64,000 nt of DNA, taken from assembly GCA_941918925.1 (NCBI GenBank), contig OW799234.1:82064997-82128996 (forward strand), written 5' to 3'. This document shows, one piece after another, positions 32,898 through 44,597 of the stretch; the stretch's first letter is position 1, and each line of letters starts with the position of its first letter. The DNA is from Phyto melanocephala (Eukaryota > Arthropoda > Insecta > Diptera > Rhinophoridae). The position numbers and the translations under genes are program-made. The notes beneath the pieces were generated by a model. The model saw only the letters and a program-made list of their open reading frames with translations, was not told the DNA's origin and ran no database searches.

Positions 32898-33989
32898 CTA
32901 CGAAAAGAAAATAAAAGCAAGACAATTAAAAAAGGCAAAAGATATTATGTAAATTAGATGTTGTTAACTTTTAGGCAAACAAAGCAAAAAGCAACACAAT
33001 AAAAATTCACTGAAAATTGGCTTAATTTTTTGATAAATATCACAGTGAAGTAAAAGGGACTTTTGTTTTTTTTTTACAGTCATATTTCTTTGAGTAAATA
33101 GTTTCTTGAGCGTACAGTTTTTAAAGTTTTAAATAAGTTCAAGGTTGGAGTGAGAATTAAGAAGAGCGTAAATGAGTAATAACAATCTAGTTAATAAAGA
33201 AGAAATTGCTGAAAAAGAATTTTTCTGCATAAACCTAGATAAAAGTTTAAAAATTAAATGAAAAATTTTAATATATTTTACTTTGTTAAAATTAAATCGC
33301 GTTTTTCCTTATTGTTGAGTTAAAACTTAATTTGCTGCTTTGTCCATATCACAAGCCTTAATTTACTTTTAAACCTTAAGATGGCGCTACAAGCAATTCT
33401 GTAGACATTGTCACATTGAAAAACAGTGTTACAGTGTAGATGATATCTACATCTAAGACTCCCCACGCCTTGTGTTATCGCTAGACCGAGATATAGAGGT
33501 GTTATCAACATATTTGGCTAGGGCATAGTCGAACCCTTGACCACGTACATAAAGAAGTTAGGGAGACTTAGATGCCGATGCAACATATGCCTTGAGTGAA
33601 AGTGGTCGCAAGGCTACATTGCACGTTCATAGCAGTACCATCAGCATTTTTCACTGATTGGACATATAAGAATCCTTATTGAGGTTGTTGAGAGTGTGAT
33701 CGCGATAGATTAAGAATCACATGTAGACATACATAGTATGTGGATGGTATGAAGGACCACAGTCTAACAAAAAATCTAGCGTTTAAAAATGCAATGTTGA
33801 ATTGTTTCCTAGTCTAAAGCCAACGCCTGGCAGGGGACTCAATTAAAGAAGGGATGCCGATAAGCTAAAATTGATTATTGCAATCCCGGAATTCAAAACG
33901 ACTCTCAGTCAAACTTTCAACAAATCTATTAACGCTTTTTTAATTGGTATTTCCAACTCACAAAATCGTTGGCACATATCAAAAAGTGT
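32898..33989. other. Probable TRIT1 intron; unidentified moderately GC-rich stretch at 33340-33900
   Basis: Positions 33340-33900 have more balanced base composition than their surroundings and short open runs on both strands, but frames break often and I recognise no family. A dead retroelement is possible. Confidence 0.25.
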
Positions 33990-34215
33990 GTTCCATCGGG
34001 GGGGTGCTTTAATACCATGTGAGATAAGGCCATGATGGCTTTATCTCTCATTCAATAGAGAGATAAAACCTTTTTTATTTTTTTTTAATTTGAATGAGAG
34101 GTAAAGCCATCATGGCCTTATCTCACATTATCAATATTAGAAAATGGCTTTATCTCTCATTTCAGTTTTGAAGAACTTTTGTATTTTACATTGATTAATA
34201 CTTTTCTTATTTTAA

Positions 34216-34562
34216 TAATTAATTAATTTTTATTCTTGTGACGCACGCAGGAAAACTTTATTCAGCGAAGCCACCTGCCGCGTCCAACTGGAGGAGAAAA
34301 CCCGTAAGCACGGCCGCAGGCCGCCACGCGGAAAAACTTTAGTATACGAGGCCAGATTACAATACTTAACTTTAGTGTCTCCGAGAAGACATTTTTTTAC
34401 AGAATGTTATTATTATTGGAATCTGGCTTCGCATACTAAAGTTTTTCCGCGTGGCGGCCTGCGGCCGTGCTTACGGGTTTTCTCCTCCAGTTGGACGCGG
34501 CAGGTGGCTTCGCTGAATAAAGTTTTCCTGCGTGCGTCACAAGAATAAAAATTAATTAATTA
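34216..34562. mobile_element. Palindromic GC-rich element, ~148-bp arms
   Basis: Left arm 34216-34363 and right arm 34415-34562 are near-perfect reverse complements with a 51-bp loop. The arms are unusually GC-rich for this window ('gccgcgtccaactggagg', 'cacggccgcaggccgccacgcgg'). They could fold into a ~148-bp hairpin. Origin unknown; it sits inside the 1-kb element. Confidence 0.75.
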
Positions 34563-34609
34563 TAAAAATAATTATAACAATATTCTGAAAAAATATGGCT
34601 TTATCTCTC

Positions 34610-34835
34610 TGTTGAGGAACCTTCCCTACACTGCAACGCTGCAATTAAATTTTATTTCGTTTATTTATATTTTCTTCGACTGTTCTTAGTGTGGACTATA
34701 CTAACACTGACCAAGACAACATAAGTATGAACATGAACAAGAAAAAATGTGTGTCAAAGGGTATGTGTGTATTAGTGTGTAATAAAATAAATAAGAATAA
34801 TTGCAGCGTTGCAGTGTAGGGAAGGTTCCTCAACA
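34610..34835. mobile_element. MITE with ~38-bp perfect inverted repeats, CTCTC duplication
   Basis: TGTTGAGGAACCTTCCCTAC and 'actgcaacgctgcaatta' at the left return exactly in reverse complement at the right. The host element has one 'tatctctcatt' at this point in its other repeats; here CTCTC is present on both sides (34605-34609, 34836-34840), a 5-bp duplication. This allows the insertion to be reconstructed with confidence. Confidence 0.75.
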
Positions 34836-35011
34836 CTCTCATTTGCGAAAAAAAAATATGGCTTTATCTCTCATTTCGCAAAATTTAAAATATGGCCTTA
34901 CCTCTTAATGATTTGGCAATAAGGCCATTATGGCTTTATCTCCCATTCAATTGAGCATTAAAGTCATCATGGCCTTATCTCACATTGTATTAAAGCACCC
35001 CCCGTTCCATC

Positions 35012-37635
35012 TTGTTTTGCAGTCTAGAATAAATTTCAGTTCTTTTCCTTTTTCTTCTATAACATATTTTTGCAAAACCTCATTTTTTGTTGGAGACTTT
35101 CGAAACATTTTTTTGACTTGAGCCGTATCTGGCAACCATACATATTGTGTCTAGATAAACGATTTTTCAATAGTGTTAACATCAAGCAAATGTAAACAGT
35201 TGTACTTTTCATAATTTGATTCACCCATTTAGTTTAACAAATAAATAATCTAAAAACTTTATTTAAACGACTAATATATATTAAGAAAAAACGGAATTTC
35301 CCGGGATTGGGATTGGCATCTCTAGTCAGGACATAATTGTATGCAATAAAGACATTGTGAAAATGGCCGCTATAAAATTGCGTAAAGCATTAAATCTGAA
35401 ATCTATGCTACGTTACGATGTGGTCATTTTACCTACGTACATGATGGCGAAAGGTATTATTAGATTTTGGCCGGATATTTTTGTCTACATTGGTAGTATA
35501 TATGTATGTAGTAGCATGGCTAATTTAATAATTCTACGCCTCTTTATTGTCGCTAGATTTGGTACATAGTCGGGACAAAAAACCATACGTCAAATAATTT
35601 AATTATTCATTTACATATTTTTAAGATAATCTTGACTTTATTTGAAGCTTTTTTTAAAGCTCATGTTATAGACAAATTTAGGTCACTGTGTTAACAATTT
35701 GTACAGAATTTTTTCGTTTTATTTTTTTTGCATAAATATAAATATTTTGTTGCTTTCAATGCTGCACCTTGTTGCAAGTTATCGACATGTTTTTGTGAAA
35801 AAATCATATAAATTTAATTCATGGTGGTTTTTTATTGTCTGCTCAGCAACAATCTGACTGAAATTCCCTTTAAGCCATAATTTGTTACAAATTGCATTAA
35901 ATTTATACCGCCGTCTCTTAAAAAATAACGCTGTTTTATGATCTCTATGGAAACCTAGAACAAAAAAAAAAAAAACAAAAATAAAACGTTGCAGTTTAAC
36001 AATTCAACCTACAAATTTAGTTTTTTCTCTCCCATAACTCGTTTTATTAATTTTAAGTTTTAAGTCATAAAAAACATATGAGCCAAGTAACAAGTTTTTT
36101 TTGTATCGATATTGTTTTTGTTCTTGTCATAAAAATTGTGGATTATTGCAGTATCTTGGGAGGAGTTGGTTAGTTGGTAACTAAGTAATAAAACTGGTTT
36201 ACTTTATTGCCTTAATTCACATTTTATAGTTGTGCAGGCATGTTGATGTTTATAGAATGTGCGCTAAAATACAAAAACAAAACTAGATCAAAACAAATAG
36301 TTAAACAGGGTATGCGCAAGAGATTTGGCAACAACAACTACACCATTTATTTATTGAAACTTTTTAAATAGTGGCCGTCATCAAGATGATAGCCGCACCC
36401 CGGCTGCTGCGTTTTCACTTTCATTAAGAGCGTATTTTTCGCATAAAAATATTTATTAAGTCAATCTAAGTGGATGTAATAAATTGAATGGAAAGAGATT
36501 TTTTCCTTAAAAAGTATCTCACAATAAAAACTATAACATACACATATACACTGGAAGAAATAAATTGCAGTAGTGTTTTTACAAAAACAAAAAAAAAATA
36601 AATAAAACATAACGCAATTTAAAATTAATGAAAATGAATTGTACAACATTATTGCAATTACGATTGTAAGATTAAAATCGCAAAATTTTTGTAATTGTCA
36701 TCAGTTTAACTTGTTTTTTATATTTAACAATTATTTTATGCCAACACGCAATAAGTAATACAATAAAAATTAAGCGTGCTGTGTCCATCTAATAATCTTA
36801 AATACTATTAACACGAAAATTTAATTGGTCAATCACAACAATTTAGATTGAAGGGGGTTCACAGGTGTGTTATAAAATAAAATCTTAAATTCAATTAAAT
36901 TATGGCAATACAGCCAATTTAATTCAGTCTGTTTATTGTGCTTCTTGATTACCTGGAGAAAATTATCATATTCGAACGCTATCGAAATTCTATTCGAACG
37001 TTCGAGTTCCTTTGTTTGTTGGCAGTTCGCTTTAAAGCTAAAAGTACATAAAAAACTTTAACGCGTCAACGCTTTTTAGGCTAAATAACAATATATGTTT
37101 AATGTCAGCTGATTAGCTGTCAAAATGTATACAACGTGTTAAAAAATTGAAAATAATTGAAATAAAATTTGCGTGCATTTCTCCAATGTCAAATGCGACA
37201 TTCGTACGCATTCAAAGTGAAAAAATATGTGCCAAAACACTATTTTATTTGGACAAAATGCGAAACTATATTTTATGAAAAGTTTGATTTTGGCAAATTG
37301 TTCATTTTCAAGATAATTACATAAAAGCAAGACATTTGCATGCGACAAAAACCGAAGTCGCTTTCAAACACTGATTTCAGCGAAAGCTGTAAAAATATTT
37401 TAATGCGAAAAATTTTAAAATGTTATTCATTAATGTGCCATAATAATGCAATTTCTTTTATTCAAAAATATTAATCTGTTGATTTTTTATTTAATTTTAA
37501 TCACGGTCGCAAGCGACATTTTGTTTATTTTATCATTTTTATGTAATAAGGCTTGCAATAAATGATTATAAATAATGATTTTCAATATATTTATTTGCAT
37601 AACAAAAGTTATAAACTTAACAAAATATCTTTAAT
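35012..37635. other. Probable intron or flank; HINE 3' fragment at 35385-35570, otherwise nothing recognised
   Basis: Positions 35385-35570 match the HINE 3' region ('gttacgatgtggtcattttacc', 'aggtattattagattttggccgg'). The rest is AT-rich with no supportable exon. Confidence 0.4.
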
Positions 37636-37810
37636 AAAGAAAAATTAAGAGCACTATATTCGGCTGTGCAGAATTTTTGATACCCACCACCAATTTTGTG
37701 CACTTTTATTGCACAAAATTTATTATTTTTTTATTAACAGTAATCACTTAATATAAAGTCCTTTATTCTTCCAAGATTTTTTTCCATAGAGAAATAATAT
37801 AAATTTAATA
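37636..37810 (-). repeat. DINE-1-like 3' fragment
   Basis: A minus-oriented piece with a decayed hairpin (attcggctgtgcagaat). A stretch then matches, in reverse complement, the 5006-6400 element ('tttctctattaataaagattttgg' region). It suggests what the 3' end of that element looks like. Confidence 0.5.
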
Positions 37811-38229
37811 TTATCACAAACATAACATGATTCACAATAATGATTATACAAAAACTTAATATAATCTCACATAGCCATTAAATATTTACTTATGACCATG
37901 ATACAATTACTTCTAACATACAATAAAAAAAATTCTACTATTATTTCTTTATTCTTTTTAAGTTATAAGTAAAATTTTAATCCGTACGATATTGAAATTT
38001 TTATTTAATGTTGATATATTTTGTTACAACAAATTGTCATTAAAACGCTAGACTGAATAATAACGTAACAAAAATTTGTTTTAAAAAAAATAAAATTTAA
38101 CAAACTAATGAAGTTATCATGAATTTGTATAACTAATGGCCACTTCCACAATGAACAATTATAATTTAACATGACCTTTAACAGTAAAATTAGTGAAATA
38201 GCATTTCACAAAATACGGTTAGCGCATTA

Positions 38230-38832
38230 ACCCTACGTTGCCACAGGCATGTATTTACTTGCAAGTAGTGTATACGTATTACTAACGAAAATCAGGAGAA
38301 ATGCCAAAAAAAACACAAAAATTTTTTGAGTGGCTACACAGCACAGTGCAAGTTCATTTTTAAAATGTCGTCAACAAATAAACTTCAAACAAATTTAAAA
38401 CAAATGGCGCTGCTTCAATTGGTAATTAAGTGTTGTCAATAGCCACTATTGAACGTTACCTTTAGACATGTAACTTTTTAATATAATTTTTTTTATTAAA
38501 TATTGATATTTATATTAAAACTTACATTTTAAATGAATATTTATATTTTTTTCTTAATATTCTTCATATACATATATACATATTTATTAAAAAAATTAGC
38601 TGAATTATTTACCACAATTGTATGATATATTGTTGAGTTAACAAAAAACTCAGTATTAGACAACACTGTTTTTCGGCTTGTCACTTTACTTGCCGTAACT
38701 GTAAAAATTTTACTTGCTTAAAAATTTCTTCGCAAGCTGAGTCGCAGGTTGCCAAAGTGTAGTTGTGTTAGTAAAAAAGTGTTAGTATATTGGTTTTTTT
38801 TCACTTGCACTTGCATGTGGCAACGGTAGGTA
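38230..38832. mobile_element. Possible ~600-bp MITE
   Basis: The left end, ACCCTACGTTGCCACAGGCA, resembles the reverse complement of the right end (ACCTACCGTTGCCACATGCA), about 20 bp with several differences. The inside is AT-rich non-coding sequence. Confidence 0.4.
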
Positions 38833-39184
38833 ACTAAAAAGTTGCTGTTAACAAAATATCCTGGTTAAGATGTTAACAAGAAGGTAAAATGGCAAATAAT
38901 CAAAAATTGGGTAGTTGCAATATTTTTTATTTTAAAAGATGAAACAAACAAATGTATAATTTTTTTTTAAATTTTCTTTATATTTTTCAAATGATTTGAA
39001 TCGCTCAGTGCACGGTTTTTCGTAAACAAGAAATTAAGTATTACAATACTTTTTATAGTATGTTTTGATTAAGAAACTGAAAGATGGTGAAACGCAAAAC
39101 ATTAACTGTAGTAACCTTAACAAAGAACTTATTTTGAAATAATGGCAAATATAGAAATTTATAGTTTTTTTATTTTTCATCAAA

Positions 39185-40354
39185 GTGGCTGGCGGCATCA
39201 TCGGGCCTTATTTTATTTCTAAAAATGAGTCCGGTCAGGCAGTTACTTTGAATGGTGTTCGCTATCGTGAGATGATAACGAACTTTTTATGGCCCGAATT
39301 GGAAGATATCGATATGGACGATATGTGGTTTCAACAGGACGGTGCCACTTGCCACACAGCTAACGAAACAATGGATCTTTTGCGCGACCAATTCAATGGC
39401 CGTGGTATCTCAGGTACACGCAAAGAAAATACATACTTGTGGTAACAATAATCGAAGAGCAACATACTATGATTGAATTGTATGATTGTGTTAAAACATA
39501 TAATGGTTACCAGTTATCATTATTATGTTTAGTTAAAGTATCATTCGAAAATCATATACATATATAACTACAATAGAAATCGACAATCTTTGCTTTTTTA
39601 CGGCAAATTATTGTCTTTTGCTATAATATACACATATTGATTGTACTTACCTTTTTGATTGCAATTTTCATACCAATATTTTTTTACATTTTCTCGTTTA
39701 TTTGTAAATTTTCTTTAATTTTTCAAAATTTCGTTAATTTTTTTGACATCTCAAACTTTTAAAATAATAAAAATTTATTCAGCAAGAAGAAGAACAGTTG
39801 AAATCAAATTATTGTTAAAAAAAAAGAAATCATAGCTTGATTAATTTGTAATCATACTGTTGTCTCACCTATTATTTAATGATTATTTGTAATTTTTAAT
39901 GCTTTTGAATATAATGTTATTTTGACAAAATATATGATGAAATGACACAAAAATAACTATTACTTGTTTTTGACAACCAAATATTGTTATAGAAACTATA
40001 GTATGACCGTCGTGATCATGTCGTAACCATGATTTTTCTTTGCGTGTAGTGGCGATGTCAATTGGCCGCCAAGATCATGTGATTTGACACCGTTGGACTT
40101 CTTTCTTTGGGGTTATTTGAAAGAAAAGGTGTACGTCGATAAGCCAGCAACAATTCAAAAGCTAATGGATGAGATAATTCGGCACATTAACGGCATAGAA
40201 CTTTAATTATGGCTCAGTGTCATCGCTGGAGGTGTTCCATACCTAATTGAACCATACCAATATTATCTTTATAAAAAGAAATGACAATAATTTCCTAAAT
40301 AATTTGTGTTTTATTCAAAATCAATATCGGCCCTTAAAATTTAATCACCCTTTT
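39185..40354 (+). pseudogene. DD41D (rosa-like) mariner transposase remnant, split by a MITE
   Basis: 39185-39416 encodes the catalytic middle (GGIIGPYFISKNESGQAV, MWFQQDGATCHTANETMD). After the MITE at 39417-40046 the same frame resumes (GDVNWPPRSCDLTPLDFFLW, KEKVYVDKPATIQK) and ends at a stop near 40205. The last catalytic Asp follows the second after 41 residues, i.e. DD41D, known from rosa elements of fruit flies. The 3' terminus is 'cggcccttaaaatttaatcaccc'. The N-terminal half with the first Asp is absent. Confidence 0.78.
39417..40046 (+). mobile_element. 630-bp MITE inserted in the mariner, TA duplication
   Basis: CACGCAAAGAAAA at the left, TTTTCTTTGCGTG at the right, with TA on both sides (39415-39416, 40047-40048). 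The uninterrupted target would read CAGG-TA-GTGG, which restores the transposase frame. A second copy lies inverted at 41722-42283. TA duplications point to Tc1/mariner-type mobilisation. Confidence 0.85.
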
Positions 40355-41370
40355 TAATCAAACATTGTAAAAAGGGCCGTAAGTTTAAGAACAAAATACC
40401 TACTACAGTATTTTATAGTTAAGAGAACATCACAATTTTGTTAACATAGATTTTCCAGTTTCAAAGTTTTTATAATATATAGTAATTGCATAAAAAAAAA
40501 TAAAATTTCATTGATAAAAACGAACCATTATATTTATAATTATTTTTTAAAGGAACCCCGCGCTTAGCTAGAATAAATTCAATGACAAAATGTTTCATGC
40601 AAACATAGTTTTCCATAGTATTTTAACTATTATACACATAAAATTAAAAAAAAAAAAAAAAACGTACACCAACAACGAATAGATAATAAAATCCAACCAA
40701 AAACAAAATATACGTGCTCACTATTTAATACATACATATACATACATATGTATATCATATGCAGATAAATTTGCCATTAATCAATGTATTTGCAAATTTT
40801 ACATATAAATTCAAAAACAACTTAAAAAAAAATACAAACAATTAAAAAAAACAAATTCATTCATAAAATCGCTTTAAAACGGTGAGTGCCTCATAGTAAA
40901 AATCGTCCATATATGGTCCTAGAAAATAAGCCAGGGGTGGGCAAAGCACTTTTTCATTTGTGTTAGCTCTAGTTAATATTAATTTATAATACATGTATTT
41001 AAAGAAATTCATTTACTAAATATTTATAAATATTTTTTATTGAAAAACAATTAATGATCACAAAGATCAATTAAATTGAACTTTATTAAAAAGTGCACAA
41101 AAACAATTCCCGAGGAAGCTAAAACGGTAAAAAAATATTGTCTTTTGGTCCAAAAAAAAAATAATAATTTAAACATTCAAGGCCCATTATTTAGGTCAAT
41201 GCATTTCTACGGAATTAAAATCATTTAAAAAACTACATGTATTTTATTGTGCATTATTGTATAAATGTCATAAATTAAAAAACTACATCATCGAGAAAAA
41301 CTCTTTGTGTATTTTATATTAAATATTTATTTCTTGTTTAAACTTGCACAAAATAAGATCAAAATTAATT
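40355..41370. other. AT-rich sequence, nothing recognised
   Basis: Poly-A runs and 'catacatatacatacatatg' microsatellite-like sequence near 40733. No exon supported. Confidence 0.4.
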
Positions 41371-41672
41371 TAATAAGTCGCATAACTGAGGCAGCTGGTC
41401 GGTATAAACGCGGTCAACACATTGATGAGGCTTGTTCTCACTACATACTGCTGAAAATGTCAAACAGTGATTGTTAATTTAAAGACGCTATTAATAGTTA
41501 TCGCATAGAGGATGATCTGGATGTCAGTGGTCCACATAATTTCTGTAAAAGTTACGTTGCAACGCCACAAAAAGTTGAAAAAACACGGAAAACTTTTAAA
41601 GAAATGAAGATGCAAATTTACAAAGCCGCCAGATATCTTTTTTATTCCATGTACCAAGAACTTAGGCGTAAA
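41371..41672 (+). pseudogene. Coding-like stretch with one in-frame stop, unidentified
   Basis: About 100 codons are open in a single frame except for one TAA near 41479: EAAGRYKRGQHIDEACSHYI.., then FKDAINSYRIEDDLDVSGPH.. and KAARYLFYSMYQELRRK. The first part reads like a helical-repeat (TPR-type) protein, but I cannot name it. No intron edges are visible, so it may be a processed pseudogene or captured fragment. Confidence 0.35.
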
Positions 41673-41721
41673 TAAAAAATGTAATTATAAAAATAATTAT
41701 TTGCTGGCATCTAAGTTACTG

Positions 41722-42283
41722 CACGCAAAGAAAAACCATGGTTACGACATGATCACGATGGTCATATTATATTCGCTATAAAAATATTTGGTTGTCGAAA
41801 ACAAGTTATAGCTATTTTTATTTTGTCACGACAAACAAGCTTTGTTTGAATTTAATCATTTGATGTTTATTTTTCCTAAAAATTTCGACAGCCAACCATC
41901 GTTTAAAAATAGTATACTTTTTTTATTATTTTAATAGTTTGAGATGTCAAAAAAATACACAAAAATTTTGAAAAATTAAAGAAAATTTAAAAATAAACAA
42001 GAACATTTAAACATTTTGTTTTATATAAAAATTTCAATTAAAAAGGTAAAAACAAAGTAAATCATTATATTCAACCAACAGCTTAAGACAATAACTTGCA
42101 GTAAAAAAAGCAAAGGTTGTCGATTTCAATTGAAGTCATATATATGATTATTGAATGATACTTCAATTAAACATAATAATGATAACTGGTAACCATTATA
42201 TGTTTTAACGATAATCATACAATTCAATCATAGTATGTTGCTCTTCGATTATGGTTACGACAACCATATTTTTTCTTTGCGTG
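41722..42283 (-). mobile_element. Second copy of the CACGCAAAG MITE, inverted
   Basis: Same termini as 39417-40046. The body matches in reverse complement (for example 'gaagagcaacatactatgat' and 'taatggttaccagttatcat'). The flanks here are TG on both sides instead of TA, so either the duplication has mutated or the target rule is looser. About 70 bp shorter than the other copy. Confidence 0.82.
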
Positions 42284-43170
42284 TGGTGGAAGTTGCCGTT
42301 AATACAATAATTTCTATTTCGTAAGTTGTTTTTAAAGGAAATTTTTACGAAAATAAATCTTTTCATCTTCTGTATTCTTTGCTAATACGTGATAACAATT
42401 TAGCTGATATGGAGCTGACTTGTTACCACACGCTACCCATATGCGTTGTCACTGATCAATATATAATCAAAAAGCAAAATTCACTATATGTGATGTTAAA
42501 ATATTTTTTTAAGATGCCAAATTCTTTAAGCTGCGAATTAATTTTTAATCCTAATAGAGATGCTAAATTTTTAACAATGTTGTCAATAATTCTAACAGAA
42601 AAACACAGTAACTTCCTCGGAATTTAAAAAAAAATTAATCGTTTGAGACTCAGGACAACCGACAAACTCAATATGGGTATGAAATAAAAGGGCTTGACTA
42701 GTAGAATGCAGTAAGCATTAAGAAAAAATCCAAGATGGCGCCTGATACAAAATGGTATGGCCGAATATAAATAGCACTTCCAAACAACAGAGAGGAGCAA
42801 TACGGGTATCAAAAGATAGGACTTGACTAGCAAAAAAAAATAAACTGCAAATCCATGATAGCCGCCACTACAAAATGGCGTACAATAAATTTATATATGG
42901 GTCAGATTAAGAAATAAAAAATGAAAGGTATCAACCAGTAGTTGGCTCGTTTCCGGAATACGGTCCAAGCAAATAAGATTTGATGAAAAAAATGTCTGCT
43001 ACAAGCTTCAATTCCACTTTCTTTTGGAAATTCTCGTTTACAAATTGCACAATAAGGCATTATTGAAATAAATATTTTTTTTCTTTAAAATTTTACTAAA
43101 ACTTCATAAAATTTTAACTTCACTTTTCGCAATAAATAATTTTTTAGCTTTGAAAACAATTGCATAAAAA
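42284..43170. repeat. Mostly unrecognised; decayed HINE fragment at 42650-42910
   Basis: 42650-42910 contains 'ggcttgactag', 'ccaagatggcgcc', 'caaaatggcgtac' and 'ggccgaatataaatagcac', the second HINE subfamily (see 19625) in plus orientation. The 42379-42627 open frame shows no family features. Confidence 0.45.
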
Positions 43171-43904
43171 ACAATTAAGAGTGCTATATTCGGCCGTGCC
43201 GAATCTTATATACCCTTCACAACGTGTAGTCATGCAATAACAGTAGTTTGTATTACATCATCTACATCATCTACGTACATACATATATAAAAAAATATAC
43301 ATATATAAAATATCCCATTGTAAAATTATAAATTTACGTATTTATGTTAAAAAAAAAAAATTAAAAACAAAATTGAAATATAAATAATAAATATAAAACA
43401 AAAAAAAAATAAAAACAAAATTAAAAAAAATAATAAAAATATAAATAATATATAAAATAAAAAAATAAAAAAAAACAAAAATTAAAAAAAAAAAAAATTA
43501 AAAAAAAATATAAAAAAATAAAAAAAAAATTTTTTTTGGCTCAGCTGGGATTCGATGCCACGTTTACTCTAATTAGTATAAACGTTTGTATGTATGTATG
43601 TTGTTGTTGTAATGTTGTTTTTGTGAAAAAAAAAATCGAGGTGGTCGTGGTCTTTTGCTCATATCTCAGTTGTTTATGTACCGATGTTTCTGATTTTCAA
43701 TACCGATCTACTCCCGAATATTTCTGATATTTTAATACCTTACCCGGGTCCAACATATGTCGGGGGGCTTCAAAAAGTTGATTTCAACATACATACGGAC
43801 AGACGGACAAAGCTTAATCGACTCCCCTATTCATAAGCTTTTAGAAAATATGTATATACTTCATGGGATCGGAAATGAAAATTGTTCACTGTGTGAAGGG
43901 TATA
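43171..43904 (-). mobile_element. HINE (DINE-1-like), poly-A core type
   Basis: Hairpin end 'caattaagagtgctatattcggccgtgccgaat' at the left and 'cactgtgtgaagggtataa' at the right. 'ggctcagctgggattcgatgcc' follows the poly-A core (43340-43540). Short frames that start at MAQLGFDATF are repeat translations shared by all copies. Confidence 0.78.
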
Positions 43905-44597
43905 AAAATCAATGGCGCGAAAAAAATTAAACAACTTTTGACATTTAGACAATATCAATATAACGCTGCAAAAAAAAAAAAAACAGCTGATAAGTTGCAT
44001 TAACGTTAATACTGGGCCTTGAACTAGAGAAAAGTAACAAAAAAAGTAGCAACACTCAAACTCTTTTTTTACCATTACTAGTGCTGCAATAGCCTAGACG
44101 ATATTCCAATGTTTTTTTAAAGTGAAATATTTAATTGTAGTATCTAAAGGGTTTACAGTTACTGTTGCCGTAATCGTTTTGCGACTTGGTGGTCAATAAA
44201 TCAAACGAATTCATGGTTAAAAATTAGATTGTGGATTTAAGTAATAACATTTCAATAATAATTTTAATAACAATTTAATTATATTTATTTCAATCATGTT
44301 TATACTTAATGTTTTTCTCTATTAATATCCTGAATAGTCATGTAGCACCATGTTGAATTAACATTAGAATTTGCCAAAAAAAAAAAAATCATAACTAATA
44401 TTTTAATTTTATTCAGGCTTTAGTTTATATTTTTAATTAAATTTATTTGTGATAATGGAAGAATAATCTGAAAAAATATATTTTACAGACACAAGCCAAT
44501 GTATCTTAGAAGCCAGTTACGGTTATATCATCAGCACTCTTTGATCGGTGATTAAGTGATTAATATAAACATCAAATAGATGATATCCCATTCCTAG
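43905..44597. other. AT-rich sequence, nothing recognised
   Basis: No credible exon or paired termini. Confidence 0.4.

Larger units (their letters stand above)
33998..35003. mobile_element. 1-kb inverted-repeat transposon with 8-bp duplication, containing two nested elements
   Basis: The left end is GGGGGGGTGCTTTAATACCA and the right end is the reverse complement GGGGGGTGCTTTAATACAA. The inverted homology continues through 'atgtgagataaggccatgatg'. Both flanks are gttccatc (33990-33997 and 35004-35011), an 8-bp duplication. The outer ~200 bp on each side hold many copies, in both orientations, of a 'ggctttatctctcatt' motif, like the subterminal transposase-binding repeats of some DNA transposons. 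Two separate inverted-repeat elements lie inside (34216-34562 and 34610-34835). There is no coding region. Confidence 0.75.

Noticed and set aside
42379..42627. 82-residue open frame
   Set aside because: No motif and no splice context; it is adjacent to decayed repeats.
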